Notes: generated by a model from the sequence alone, not told the origin. Positions 36,685-46,933 are shown, counted from the stretch's first letter. The stretch is 64,000 nucleotides of DNA from an uncultured Saprospiraceae bacterium (GCA_937872385.1 CALMSO010000026.1:186001-250000); one strand, 5' to 3'. Translations and numbers: made by a program.

Positions 36685-37365
36685 TCATCCGAAAAGCCTC
36701 GGCGGCTCCGGCACCGGCTCGTGCAGTTCCGGCGAATTGTTTATCACAGAATTGACTTTCTCCGAAACCCGATATATGTTTAGAATATCATTGGGCGGTG
36801 TATTGAGCAGCATCAATACTTCGTCTGTTTCTATCTCTTCGAGCCAGCGCTGCTGTAGCTCCTGCGTAGTAAGCAGCACTGGCATCCGGTCGTGTACGGC
36901 CTGCAGCTCGCGGTTGGGCGGCGCTGTAATAATGGCAAAACTTTTCACCGCATAATCGCCTTTGTACCATACATCCCAGATGCCAGCCATCACCATCAGC
37001 TCGCCATTTTTTAGCAAAATGCGGTACGGTATTTTCCGGTCGCCTTCTTTGCGCCATTCATAAAAACTGTCTGCCACCACCCAGCAGCGCCGCTGGCGCA
37101 CCGGCAGCCGAAACGATGGTTTGGTAGCAATGCCCTCCATGCGGGCATTGATCAGTTTGCCGGTATTCTTGCCATCGTTCGACCAATGCGGAATCAGCCC
37201 CCAGGTGATGTACTGCAAGCGATTGGGCAGGTCATTGGTCACTACATAGGCGTGCTGCGTAGGCGCTACGTTAAAGTTGATACGCAAATTGCTTCCCGGT
37301 TCAATATCTCCAAGCTGGGCTTGCAATTTCTCTTTCGAGGTAGCAAAGGAAAATCGTCCACACAT
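36685..37365 (-). CDS. SRAP/HMCES-type abasic-site DNA-protein crosslinker (YedK-like)
   Basis: A 226-residue SOS-response-associated protein. The chain starts MCGRFSFA; after methionine removal Cys2 forms a thiazolidine link with abasic sites in single-stranded DNA. VVADSFYEWRKEG and AVHDRMPVLL carry the catalytic glutamate and histidine, and NARMEG is the family asparagine-arginine segment. All key residues are present and length is normal. It protects single-stranded DNA at stalled forks. It lies right beside the putative origin. Confidence 0.95.
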   Translation of the reverse strand: MCGRFSFATSKEKLQAQLGDIEPGSNLRINFNVAPTQHAYVVTNDLPNRLQYITWGLIPHWSNDGKNTGKLINARMEGIATKPSFRLPVRQRRCWVVADSFYEWRKEGDRKIPYRILLKNGELMVMAGIWDVWYKGDYAVKSFAIITAPPNRELQAVHDRMPVLLTTQELQQRWLEEIETDEVLMLLNTPPNDILNIYRVSEKVNSVINNSPELHEPVPEPPRLFG

Positions 37366-37384
37366 CTGATGTTTTTTTCCGTTC

Positions 37385-38060
37385 TAAATAATAGCGTTTT
37401 TCTAGCGTGCAAACAAAAAAATCAAACACCCGGCAAAGGTCTGGTAATCAGTTTTTTGCACAAAAAAGCCAATACTTAGTCTCCGAAGAATTTGGTTTTT
37501 AAGTACGCTTACAAAATTATAAACAATTCTCAGTGAAAAGAAAAAACAAAAATATTGCTCACGAAAAACAAAACCGTATTTCATTTTATCCACACTGCCA
37601 GGTTGTCAGTACAGCAAAAACTTTCAAAATCAGCAATTTAGAACAGCGCACTTTCCACAGGGCGGTTGGTGAAAACAGTGTAATTTGGAGCGCGTTGTGC
37701 ACATCGGCCAAGAATGCTCGGTCAGCGCACTTACATCTGTGGATAAAGTACCATTTTTATCACACCCTGCCAGCGGGTTCTGACATGATTTTGTCAAATT
37801 TAAACATTCGTGAACAAAAAACTTATCCCGTTCATATTCTTTTAACAGACTGTGGATATGTTTGAGAAGAATTGACTGAAAACGAATTGTAAGGTTGGCA
37901 AGCTGTGGATAACTTCGGCGAGTCGGGGGATAAAATTTTTAGTACTTTAGTTTTCTACATTTCCACAGCCTTATATGAGGGGGGTGATTTTTCTTTTTTA
38001 AAAAATTGAATATTAATAATAAGTAAAGCCAAAGTTAAGTCTGTGTTAAACGCTTCAAAC
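37385..38060. other. Putative chromosomal replication origin (oriC)
   Basis: A 730-bp non-coding gap. It has three perfect DnaA boxes: TTATCCACA at 37586-37594, and its complement TGTGGATAA at 37738-37746 and 37904-37912. A one-mismatch box TGTGGATAT is at 37851-37859, and weaker TTCCACA boxes lie near 37651-37659 and 37959-37967. An AT-rich tract (about 37975-38045) follows on the right, with the look of a duplex-unwinding element. A perfect 9-mer is expected about 0.5 times in 64 kb, so three within 330 bp is highly clustered. Genes on both sides mostly point away. No dnaA gene is in the window, so the call rests on the boxes, the AT tract, gene polarity and the nearby parS sites. No protein-coding frame here has family resemblance. 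Confidence 0.82.
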
Positions 38061-38097
38061 AATACATTTTGGTTGGAGCAAAAAAAATGTTTTTCGT

Positions 38098-39192
38098 ATG
38101 GAAACTATCGTCAAAGAAACACCGGTACTTGCGCCGGCTTCAGTGCGCTACCCGCGTGCGGTGCGGGTTTGGTTGGTGATCGGGTTGATTATGATTTTCG
38201 GACAAGTTGTCATTGGAGGTATCACGCGCCTGACTGGCTCTGGGTTGTCCATCACCAAATGGGAAATCGTGACGGGGACTTTGCCGCCGCTGTCGGCTGC
38301 AGGCTGGGAGCAGGAGTTTGAATTGTACAAAGCTACGCCGCAGTACCAGAAGATCAACGAGGGTATGAGTATGAAAGCTTTTCAATTTATCTACTTCTGG
38401 GAGTATTTTCACCGGCTGTGGGCGCGGAGCATGGGCTTTGTATTTTTGATCCCCTTTATCATTTTCTGGCGCAAGGGCTGGCTCGACAAGCCTCTGATGC
38501 GGCGCCTCGGCGTAGTGGTATTGCTGGCGGCTCTGGCGGCTTCCTTCGGCTGGATTATGGTGGCCAGCGGCCTCGTAGAGCGGCCCTGGGTGAATGCCTA
38601 CAAACTCACGCTGCATTTGAGCATTGCCTTTGTGGTATATAGCTACCTGCTGTGGACTACCCTGCGCGTGCTGCAGCCCCGGCCCGAAACGCCAGCCGCG
38701 CCAAGTTTGCGTACCCTCACACGCGGATTGGTGATTTTGGTTGCTCTGCAAATTGTGCTGGGTGGCATTATGTCGGGCACTAAAGCTGCTCTTTTTTACC
38801 CCACCTGGCCCGATATGAAAGGCGAGTGGATACCGGGACTATTGCTGAGCACTGCCAACTGGAATGTGGAAAACTTTGTACAATACGACGCGACGCCCTT
38901 TATGGTAGCGCTTATTCAATTTGTACACAGAAGTGTAGCTTATGTGTTGACAATCTTTGGTTTATACTTTTTTGTAAAATCTATACGAACTCCCCACATT
39001 ACCAGCGCTTTCCGTATGGGGCTGTGGCTGTTGATAACAATGTTGGTAATACAAGTTTTATTGGGCATTCTGACAGCGGTCAATAGCGTCGGTGTAATAC
39101 CTGTAGGGCTTGGCGTACTGCATCAGGCTGGCGCGCTGCTACTGCTGAGTATTGCTTTGTTTTTGAATTATCAATTTGTGGAAGACCATTGA
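38098..39192 (+). CDS. ctaA: Heme A synthase, COX15/CtaA family
   Basis: A 364-residue membrane protein with about eight helices that oxidises the C8 methyl of heme O to make heme A for aa3-type oxidases. It shows GGITRLTGSGLSITKWE near the N-terminus and the family histidines in EYFHRLWAR, LTLHLSIAF, FVHRSVAYV and GVLHQAGALLLL. The segment between helices 1 and 2 (TGTLPPLSAAGWEQEFELYKATPQY) is typical of the COX15 type found in Bacteroidota and mitochondria. It is the first gene to the right of the putative origin, so its copy number should be high in fast growth. Confidence 0.95.
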   Translation: METIVKETPVLAPASVRYPRAVRVWLVIGLIMIFGQVVIGGITRLTGSGLSITKWEIVTGTLPPLSAAGWEQEFELYKATPQYQKINEGMSMKAFQFIYFWEYFHRLWARSMGFVFLIPFIIFWRKGWLDKPLMRRLGVVVLLAALAASFGWIMVASGLVERPWVNAYKLTLHLSIAFVVYSYLLWTTLRVLQPRPETPAAPSLRTLTRGLVILVALQIVLGGIMSGTKAALFYPTWPDMKGEWIPGLLLSTANWNVENFVQYDATPFMVALIQFVHRSVAYVLTIFGLYFFVKSIRTPHITSAFRMGLWLLITMLVIQVLLGILTAVNSVGVIPVGLGVLHQAGALLLLSIALFLNYQFVEDH

Positions 39193-39303
39193 GCTAAGCA
39201 GTCTATTGATTTGTAAAAATATCCAGCGCAAAATCGCGTTATACTTTCCGAAAACACCGATACGCAGGCCTGTGTCTGCTGTCTCAAAAACCGATTAACG
39301 CAC

Positions 39304-42300
39304 ATGAAACCTTACCTTTGGCTGCGCTGGGTGGCTATACTTTCTATTGTAATGGTGTGGTGCATATCGTCAGGATATGCTCAGCGCGTAGTGCGCGGGC
39401 AGGTCACGGAAGCTTTCGGGGCAGAGCCATTAGCAGGAGTGTTAGTTACAGTGAAAGGCAAGGACAAAAGCGTCCTTACTGGCCCAGATGGCAAGTACTC
39501 CATTGAAATGGAGCGCCGGGAAAACATTCTTGTGTTTTCGTTGCCGGGCTTTCGCAGTAAAGAAGCCGAAGCCTCGTTTCGCACGATTGTAAATGTGCAA
39601 TTAGAGGAAGACCTCGCAGGTTTGCAAACCGAATACGCTACAGCTTTCGGTTTTCGACGTAAAAAACATACGCTTGGCTATGCCGCCCAGCATCTCAATG
39701 CGCGTGAATTGGACAAAGCCCGCGACCTGAACTTCACAGGTGCGCTTACCGCTAAAATCGCCGGGCTTAATGTGACCAACACTCCTTCTGGCCTTGGCAA
39801 TTCTACCCTCAGTACCCTGCGCGGGCAGCGTTCCTTACAAATAATGGACAATCAGCCGCTTTTCGTAGTGGATGGCGTGCCGGTTAGCAATCGCGCATTT
39901 GCTTCGGTGGGGCGGGGCTATCAAGATGTGGATTATACCAATGCCGCCGGTTTTCTTAACCCGGACGACATGGAGTCGGTCACGGTGCTCAAAGGGGCTA
40001 ATGCGGCAGCGCTCTACGGGGCGCGGGGCAGCAATGGCGTGATTGCCATCACAACACGTACCGGGAAAAATACACGCGGCATTGGCGTATCTTTCAATTC
40101 TACCCTACAATTTGACGATGTGCTGCGCTTGCCTGATTATCAAAATCAATACGGACAAGGTTTAGAAGGGCAATTCAATTTTATAGACGGCATCGGGGGC
40201 GGACTTAACGACGGTGTGGCCGAGAGCTGGGGACCTGCTTTTGCCGGGCAACGACTGCGGCAGTTTGATGCTCCAACTACTAACGACCGGCGCGGCGGCG
40301 ATGTAGGTAACGTATTTCAAGCAATTGGGCCAGTTCAGTTGGCTCAGCAATTAGCTAATCGGGGCGAAGTGGATTCTACACTGTGGCAGGCGCAGCCGCG
40401 CAATGTACGTGACTTTTTTCGGACAGGGGCTACTCAGGTGCATCATCTGGGCGTGTCGGGTGGCAATGAGCGCGGCGACTTTCGCTTGGCTTATACCTTT
40501 ACCAATCAAAGGGGCACCCTGCCCAATACTGGTTTGCAACGCAACGGACTGGCCCTGACCGGCGGCTACGAATTGAGCGCTAAAATCAAAGCCCGAGCCA
40601 CTTTTCACTATTTACGCGCCGAAAGTTATAATCGGCCCGCCCTCGGCGAAGGCACCGAAAATGTAATGGCGCTATTCAATAGCGGGCTGCCGCGTAGCGT
40701 CAATGTGGCTTCCTTGCGCGATAATATCTGGCAAGTGGGGCGCTTCGGGCAAAACCAGTTCAATTTCAATTATACCGAATTTGACAATCCATATTTTATA
40801 CTCATTGCCAACGAAAACAGCCAGCGCTACGATCGCCTTTACGGCAATACTTCCTTGGACTGGCAGCTCAAGCCCTGGCTCAATTTGCTACTGCGCCTCG
40901 GCACCGACGTGAGCAACGAATTCCGCGCTCGGCAGCGCGCTTTTAGCTCGCAGGCTTTTCTGCGGGGGAGCTACCGCGAGGAGGAAATTGCTTTTGAAGA
41001 ACTCAACACCGATATGCTGCTGCGTACCGGCAAAGATTTTTCGCCCGATTTTGGGCTGTTTGCTGGCATCGGAGCGGGCAATATGCACCAGAATTTGCGC
41101 ATCACCGAACTGACCGCGCCCGAACTCACCTTAGCGGACGTTTTCACGCTTTCTAATAGCCGCTTGCCCTTAGCATCGTACAGCTTTCGTTCAGAAAAAC
41201 GCATTCAAGGAGCGTATGCTTTTACCAACCTGCGGTATCAGCAGTTTTTGTATCTTGATTTGAATACCCGCCACGACTGGCTGAGTGCACTGCCCCGCAA
41301 TCAACGAAGCATTTTGTCTTACTCAGGCAGCCTGAGTGCTGTGCTCAGCGAAGCTTTTGGCTGGAATGACCCCGACGGAGTAGTGTCATTACTACAAGCG
41401 CGCCTGAGCTATGCCCGTACCGGTAGTGATCCTGATCCGTATCAATTGCAAACCATTTTTATGGCGCAAACCCCAGTGCGAGGCATTCCGACTTCCTCAG
41501 AATCGCCAAACTTGGCTAAGGCCGACTTACGACCCGAATTGACCACTTCGATAGAAGCAGGACTCGATGTGCGCTTTTTCAATAATCGCCTTGCGCTTGA
41601 CGCTACGGTGTTTCAAAGCCGTACCGATGACCAGATACTGTCTGTTCCGCTCAGCCTGAGCACGGGCTACGCCACGCGGATTGTCAATGCTGGCTCGGTA
41701 GAAAACCGGGGGCTGGAAGCCGTCATCAGCGTGATACCGGTAGAAACCGATAAGTTTCGCTGGCAAATTGGGGCAAACTGGGCGGCCTGGCGCGGTAAGG
41801 TATTGCCTGGGCAAGACTCGCTGACTACAAGCTATTTGCTGGCTGATCGCTACGTTACGGTAGAAGCGCGGCCCGGCGAGCGGGTAGGTAATTTTTATGG
41901 CACGGGCTATCAGCGTGTTAGTAATGATTCAGATAGCCCATTCTATGATGCTAGCGGTGCTTTTATCGGACAAATTGTGCACGATGCCTCCGGCAAACCG
42001 ATACCAACTGCTGCGCCTGTGCTATTGGGCAATTATAACCCAGACTGGGTGGCAGGTATTCACAACACCTTTACTTTCAAGGGTTTCAACTTGTATTGTT
42101 TGTTTGATATGCGCGTTGGTGGGGTGTTGTATGCACGCTCCAAAGCCCTGGGGTTAGCCAGCGGCTTGCTCGCCGAAACCCTGCGTGGCCGAGCCGATGG
42201 GTACAATCTCGCGCTTGAGGGCAACGGCATTATTGGCAATGGTGCGGCACTCGCCGATGATGGCACTTTCGTGCAAAACACAACCAAAGTAAGCGCCCGC

Positions 42301-42606
42301 GAATGGTATAGCAGCTACACCGTAAGTCGCCCGATTGACGAAGCGATGCTATCGGACGCATCTTTTATTAAGCTGCGCGAGTTGCGATTGAGTTTTCACC
42401 TACCCAGCGTCTGGCTTGGGAAGTCGCGTATTCGCAATGCCATGGTATCGGTGGTGGGGAGAAATCTTTTCATTCTCAGCGATTTTGCTACGCATATTGA
42501 CCCGGAAACGGCTACTTTTTCTGGTGGCGTCATCACACCTGGTATCGAATCATTCGCCATTCCATCCGTGCGCAGCATAGGTTTTAATTTGAGTTTCAAA
42601 TTTTGA
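39304..42606 (+). CDS. SusC/RagA-type TonB-linked outer-membrane transporter
   Basis: A 1100-residue outer-membrane protein with a signal peptide ending near SGYAQ. A carboxypeptidase-like regulatory domain (RGQVTEAFGAEPLAGVLVTVKG ... DGKYSIEM) is followed by a plug domain with PLFVVDGVPVSNRAF and VLKGANAAALYGARGSNGVIAITT. A 22-strand barrel follows, and the chain ends in FNLSFKF, a C-terminal aromatic as usual for barrels. SusC proteins import large nutrients through the outer membrane with a SusD lid, powered by TonB. The SusD partner starts 36 bp downstream. No carbohydrate-active enzyme or regulator is adjacent, so the nutrient is unknown; it could be a peptide or another polymer rather than a glycan. 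Confidence 0.95.
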   Translation: MKPYLWLRWVAILSIVMVWCISSGYAQRVVRGQVTEAFGAEPLAGVLVTVKGKDKSVLTGPDGKYSIEMERRENILVFSLPGFRSKEAEASFRTIVNVQLEEDLAGLQTEYATAFGFRRKKHTLGYAAQHLNARELDKARDLNFTGALTAKIAGLNVTNTPSGLGNSTLSTLRGQRSLQIMDNQPLFVVDGVPVSNRAFASVGRGYQDVDYTNAAGFLNPDDMESVTVLKGANAAALYGARGSNGVIAITTRTGKNTRGIGVSFNSTLQFDDVLRLPDYQNQYGQGLEGQFNFIDGIGGGLNDGVAESWGPAFAGQRLRQFDAPTTNDRRGGDVGNVFQAIGPVQLAQQLANRGEVDSTLWQAQPRNVRDFFRTGATQVHHLGVSGGNERGDFRLAYTFTNQRGTLPNTGLQRNGLALTGGYELSAKIKARATFHYLRAESYNRPALGEGTENVMALFNSGLPRSVNVASLRDNIWQVGRFGQNQFNFNYTEFDNPYFILIANENSQRYDRLYGNTSLDWQLKPWLNLLLRLGTDVSNEFRARQRAFSSQAFLRGSYREEEIAFEELNTDMLLRTGKDFSPDFGLFAGIGAGNMHQNLRITELTAPELTLADVFTLSNSRLPLASYSFRSEKRIQGAYAFTNLRYQQFLYLDLNTRHDWLSALPRNQRSILSYSGSLSAVLSEAFGWNDPDGVVSLLQARLSYARTGSDPDPYQLQTIFMAQTPVRGIPTSSESPNLAKADLRPELTTSIEAGLDVRFFNNRLALDATVFQSRTDDQILSVPLSLSTGYATRIVNAGSVENRGLEAVISVIPVETDKFRWQIGANWAAWRGKVLPGQDSLTTSYLLADRYVTVEARPGERVGNFYGTGYQRVSNDSDSPFYDASGAFIGQIVHDASGKPIPTAAPVLLGNYNPDWVAGIHNTFTFKGFNLYCLFDMRVGGVLYARSKALGLASGLLAETLRGRADGYNLALEGNGIIGNGAALADDGTFVQNTTKVSAREWYSSYTVSRPIDEAMLSDASFIKLRELRLSFHLPSVWLGKSRIRNAMVSVVGRNLFILSDFATHIDPETATFSGGVITPGIESFAIPSVRSIGFNLSFKF

Positions 42607-42642
42607 GACGGCGAACCGCGAATGGCAAAAAGCAAAAATTAT

Positions 42643-44100
42643 ATGAAAAACAAGATATTCACAGTGTCTATTCTGTTGCTGCTAATCGGTTGTCAAGATC
42701 GGTTGGATGAAATCAATACCAACCCCAATGCGCCGGTAGAAGCGACGCCGGAACTGTTGCTACCGCAAATTATTCGTGATGCCATGCAAGCGCTGGTGCT
42801 CGAAACCTGGAATGTGGGCAGTCTGCTAGTACAACACACCGCCAAAAGCCGCAATGTGGATGCCGACCGCTACGTTTGGCCCGAGCGCAACGCCATCTGG
42901 GATATGGTTTATGGCAAACTTCGTGACGTACAAAACATCCTTGTTTTCAGCGAGTTATCCGGTGAAAATAATTACCGGGGCATTGCATTAGTGCTACGTG
43001 CTTGGCTCTTTTCATTAGCCACCGATTGTTATGGCGATGTGCCATACTCCGAAGCAGTTCGCGCCAAAGAAGGCATCAATTATCCAAAATATGACCCGCA
43101 AGCCGAGGTGTATCAAGGCATTTTGCAAGATCTCGCTATGGCCAATGCTTTGCTGGGCAGCACCAACGAGATAGTGAGCGGCGACGTATTGTACAATGGT
43201 GATGTACAAAAATGGCGCAAGTTAGCCAATTCGCTACGGGTACGTTATTTGATGCGCCTTTCCGGCAAAATAGACGTAAGCGCTGATTTACAGGCGATTG
43301 TAAGCCAACCAGATTCTATGCCGCTTTTTATGGACAATACGGACAATGCCGTTTTTACTTACCAGAGCACTGCGCCCGACCAGTTTCCGCTGCACATACT
43401 CAATCCCGGTGTTTTTAATGAATTTCGTGCTGCCAAGGAGCTGCTGGAGCTGATGGTCGAATTTGAAGACGATCGCCTGAGCTTTTTCTACCGCCCGACG
43501 CCTGCTACCGAAAATTCTTCCAACCCTCAGTACGCCGGCATTCCCAATGGGCTACCCGACGACGAAGCCATGAGCTACAACGGCGGGCTGGAATTTCAGT
43601 CGCGTATCGGGCGTCCTTTTTACGAAGATGCCATTACACCACAGGGGCTGGCGGTGGCTAAAGGCGTTATGATGACTTGTTCGGAACTGCAGTTTCTGCT
43701 CGCCGAAGCTGCCGAGCGCGGTCTCATTGCAGGCAATGCCGAGACCTTCTACCGGCAGGCTATTAGCCATTCATTTGCTTATTACAATCGTAATGCCGAG
43801 ACATATTTCAGTCGGGGTTTTGCCAACTATTCAGGCCCTTCGGAAGAAAAACTTAAGCAAATTGCCTTTCAGAAATGGATCGCCCTGTATATGCAGGGGC
43901 TGGAGGCTTGGTTTGATTGGCGTCGTACGCGCCAACCCAATCTATTGCCCGCCGAGGGCAATCAAAATGACGACCGTATCCCGGTGCGCTTTCCGTATCC
44001 GCGCATTGAGCAGGTGCTGAATGGCCGTAGCTACCAGGAAGCCATTGCCCGGCAAGGTGCTGATGACATCAATACGCTGATGTGGTACTTGCAACCATGA
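42643..44100 (+). CDS. SusD/RagB-like nutrient-binding lipoprotein
   Basis: A 485-residue surface lipoprotein (lipobox LLLIGC, Cys about 17) of the SusD-like_2 group. The start DRLDEINTNPNAP and the helical TPR-like segments (ATDCYGDVPYSEA, FLLAEAAERGLI, KWIALYMQGLEAWFDWRRT) are typical. It should act as the lid of the SusC transporter encoded 36 bp upstream. The ATG at 42643 (MKNKIF) gives a proper signal peptide; the seven codons before it do not. The gene is followed by PBP1A after 73 bp, which is probably an independent unit. Confidence 0.95.
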   Translation: MKNKIFTVSILLLLIGCQDRLDEINTNPNAPVEATPELLLPQIIRDAMQALVLETWNVGSLLVQHTAKSRNVDADRYVWPERNAIWDMVYGKLRDVQNILVFSELSGENNYRGIALVLRAWLFSLATDCYGDVPYSEAVRAKEGINYPKYDPQAEVYQGILQDLAMANALLGSTNEIVSGDVLYNGDVQKWRKLANSLRVRYLMRLSGKIDVSADLQAIVSQPDSMPLFMDNTDNAVFTYQSTAPDQFPLHILNPGVFNEFRAAKELLELMVEFEDDRLSFFYRPTPATENSSNPQYAGIPNGLPDDEAMSYNGGLEFQSRIGRPFYEDAITPQGLAVAKGVMMTCSELQFLLAEAAERGLIAGNAETFYRQAISHSFAYYNRNAETYFSRGFANYSGPSEEKLKQIAFQKWIALYMQGLEAWFDWRRTRQPNLLPAEGNQNDDRIPVRFPYPRIEQVLNGRSYQEAIARQGADDINTLMWYLQP

Positions 44101-44173
44101 AATTTATTTGCGAATTTTACGTTTTGCGGCAAGCAGTATTGCACATTATTTTCCAAGCAGCTATCAGCATTTT

Positions 44174-46630
44174 ATGACCCAATCTCGGCAGCCATATTTT
44201 CGGTCTATTCAAAACCAGCTTCATACCTTACTGACGCCCTGGCAGGAGCGATGGGGGCAGTTTGCCAACCAGCAACCACGCACAGCTCGCATGGTACGCA
44301 TCTTTGCGCTGTGGGGCGGTGCAGGAATGTTGTTGTTGTTTCTTTTTCTCAGCATTCTGTTCTGGAATATTCCTTCCGTGTCGGCCCTGCGAGAAGTACA
44401 AACCGAACACGCTTCCGAAATTTACTCAGCTGACAGCGTGCTGTTGGGGCGTTATTTCAACGAAAATCGTACCGTAGTGGAGGGCAGCCAGATTCCGCAG
44501 CACTTGCTCAATGCACTGGTGGCCACCGAAGACGAGCGCTTTTATACCCATCGGGGCGTGGACTACCGGAGCTGGGGGCGCGTATTTTTTCGAACCATTT
44601 TGCAAGGGGACGAATCCGGTGGCGGCGGCAGTACGCTTAGCCAACAATTAGCCAAAAATCTTTATCCGCGCAAGCCCTATCGGCGGCTCTCCATCATGCG
44701 CAACAAACTCCGCGAAGTGGCTATCGCTATTCGGCTCGAACGTGCGTACAACAAGGAGGAAATTCTCACTTTGTATCTCAATACCGTGCCTTTCAGCGAA
44801 AATGTATATGGCATTGACGTGGCGGCCCGGCGTTTTTTTAGTAAAAAACCAGCAGAATTAACCATCGAGGAAAGCGCTACGCTGGTGGGTACGCTGAAAG
44901 CAACAACTTATTACAACCCTGCCAAATTTCCTGACCGCGTGCTGGAGCGCCGCAATGTAGTGTTGAGTCAAATGCACAAAAATGCTTATCTGACCACCCC
45001 CGAACGCGACTCCATCCAGCAGTTGCCACTCGAATTGCAATACAATCCCGGTGTAAACAATCTCGGTCTGGCACCTTATTTTCGGGAATTTCTGCGCATC
45101 GAGCTAACCGAACTGCTCAAGCAATACCGCAAACCCAATGGCGAACCCTACGATGTGCTAAAAGACGGCTTGCGCATTTACACAACGCTCGACACCCGCA
45201 TGCAGCGCATGGCCGAAGAAGCCGTGCAGGAGCATTTTTCACAAATGCAGCGTACATTCGACGAGCACTGGCGCGGCGAAAAACCCTGGGGCAAAGATGC
45301 CGTCATCGAAAATGCGGTGCGACAGTCGGAGCGCTATAAAAAATTGCAGGCGGCTGGCTTTTCGGAAGAAAGAATTAAGGAGGTTTTTAACACCAAAGTT
45401 CCGATGACTATTTTTAGCTGGGAGGGCGACAAGGAGGTGGAGATGAGTCCGCTCGATTCGGTCAAATATTACTTTGCTTTGCTGCAAATAGGTTTTCTGG
45501 CTATGGAGCCGCACACTGGATATATTCGCGCCTGGGTAGGCGGCATTGATTTCGATTATTTCAAATACGACCGTGTGAAAGCGCGGCGGCAGGTTGGCTC
45601 GGTTTTCAAACCGATTGTTTATACCGAAGCCCTGCGCCAGGGAGTGGAGCCATGCCAGCAAATTCCGAATGAACTCATCTTGTATCATGAATACGCTAAA
45701 GGCGACTGGGCGGTAAAAACCTGGCGCCGCGAAGACCCCGACCCGCACATTGCACCCGATGGCCGCGATGAAGATGACTGGCTCCCACAAAATGCCGACG
45801 GCAAATACGGCGGCTCCTACTCAATGGAAGGTGCCTTGGCCAATTCGGTCAATACCGTCACGGTGAAGCTCATCATGCAAGCTGGCGTGCAAAATGTCAT
45901 TGATTTGGCCCGAAAAATGGGCATCAGCGAAAGCGAAATCCCCGAAGAACCTTCCATTGCGCTTGGCTCAGCCGGCATCTCGCTATACGAAATGGTGACT
46001 GCCTTCGCCGTACTCGCTAATCGTGGCCAACGCGTACGCCCCGTTGCGGTGCGCCGCATTGAAACCTATGATGGCAAGGTGTTAGTCAATTTTGAAATGC
46101 CACCACGCGAACAGGTGATTGATACCCTGCACGCCGACATCATTACCCGGATGCTACAATCGGTCACTACCGGAGGCACGGCCAGTCGCCTGCGCTGGCG
46201 CTATGGCTTGCTCAATCCCTTAGCTGGCAAAACGGGGACTTCTCAACATCACGCTGACGGCTGGTTTATTGGCTATATTCCCCGCTTGGTGGCGGGTGCC
46301 TGGGTGGGCGGCGATTCGCCGTTGGTGCGGTTTCGCAATTATCAAAACGGACAAGGTGCTGCCACTGCCCTACCAGTCTGGGCCTTGTTCATGAAACGGG
46401 TGCTCGACGAGCCGGCTTTCGCCGAATGGAAAAACGACGATTTTCCGCCCTTGCCATCAGAGGTGCGCCGCCGCCTTGATTGTCCGCTGCGCATTCCTTC
46501 GCCCGAAGAATTATTGGCAGATTCATTGTTGCAAGACAGCCTGATGCGGCTCGAATTGGAAAACCCCGGAGAATTTGAGCTGATACGCGAAGAAACGAAT
46601 GAGCGACCAGGAACCGGAACGCGCCGCTAA
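44174..46630 (+). CDS. Bifunctional class A penicillin-binding protein (PBP1A type)
   Basis: An 818-residue inner-membrane enzyme that polymerises and cross-links peptidoglycan. One membrane helix lies near 45-70 and a GT51 transglycosylase domain at about 95-270 (ATEDERFYTHRGVDY with the catalytic Glu, GGGGSTLSQQLAKN). The transpeptidase domain carries the SxxK motif in RQVGSVFKPIVY, the SxN motif in ANSVNTV and KTGTS. All catalytic motifs are intact. The ATG at 44174 (MTQSRQP) is chosen; the upstream extension is unrelated. It follows susD on the same strand. Confidence 0.96.
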   Translation: MTQSRQPYFRSIQNQLHTLLTPWQERWGQFANQQPRTARMVRIFALWGGAGMLLLFLFLSILFWNIPSVSALREVQTEHASEIYSADSVLLGRYFNENRTVVEGSQIPQHLLNALVATEDERFYTHRGVDYRSWGRVFFRTILQGDESGGGGSTLSQQLAKNLYPRKPYRRLSIMRNKLREVAIAIRLERAYNKEEILTLYLNTVPFSENVYGIDVAARRFFSKKPAELTIEESATLVGTLKATTYYNPAKFPDRVLERRNVVLSQMHKNAYLTTPERDSIQQLPLELQYNPGVNNLGLAPYFREFLRIELTELLKQYRKPNGEPYDVLKDGLRIYTTLDTRMQRMAEEAVQEHFSQMQRTFDEHWRGEKPWGKDAVIENAVRQSERYKKLQAAGFSEERIKEVFNTKVPMTIFSWEGDKEVEMSPLDSVKYYFALLQIGFLAMEPHTGYIRAWVGGIDFDYFKYDRVKARRQVGSVFKPIVYTEALRQGVEPCQQIPNELILYHEYAKGDWAVKTWRREDPDPHIAPDGRDEDDWLPQNADGKYGGSYSMEGALANSVNTVTVKLIMQAGVQNVIDLARKMGISESEIPEEPSIALGSAGISLYEMVTAFAVLANRGQRVRPVAVRRIETYDGKVLVNFEMPPREQVIDTLHADIITRMLQSVTTGGTASRLRWRYGLLNPLAGKTGTSQHHADGWFIGYIPRLVAGAWVGGDSPLVRFRNYQNGQGAATALPVWALFMKRVLDEPAFAEWKNDDFPPLPSEVRRRLDCPLRIPSPEELLADSLLQDSLMRLELENPGEFELIREETNERPGTGTRR

Positions 46631-46720
46631 CTAAGCGAACCCTATTTTTGAAAATGAGCGGAATTGCATAAATTGCACCGTTGAATTTCATTTATCAAAA
46701 ACCAGTAAAACCATACCGCT

Positions 46721-46933
46721 ATGAAAGAAGGATGGGTTTTGATTTTTTCGGCAATAGAAGAATACCAGGCGCGGATTGCCGATGAGGTACTGAAGCAAAA
46801 CGGCATTGAAAGTCTGGTAGTCAGAAAACAGGATTCCATGTTTCCAAGCATTGGCGAAGCCGAACTATACACACCGGAGGAAAATGTCGAGCAAGCAAAG
46901 GAAATTTTGCGCGCTAATGACTTGCTGGAATAA
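46721..46933 (+). CDS. DUF2007 domain protein
   Basis: A 70-residue cytosolic protein with the DUF2007 ferredoxin-like fold pattern: VLIFSAIEEYQARIADEVLKQNGIESLVVRKQD, then ELYTPEENVEQAKEIL. The family is annotated as putative signal-transducing proteins; no biochemical function is established. It lies 90 bp after PBP1A and 117 bp before msrB on the same strand. Confidence 0.88.
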   Translation: MKEGWVLIFSAIEEYQARIADEVLKQNGIESLVVRKQDSMFPSIGEAELYTPEENVEQAKEILRANDLLE

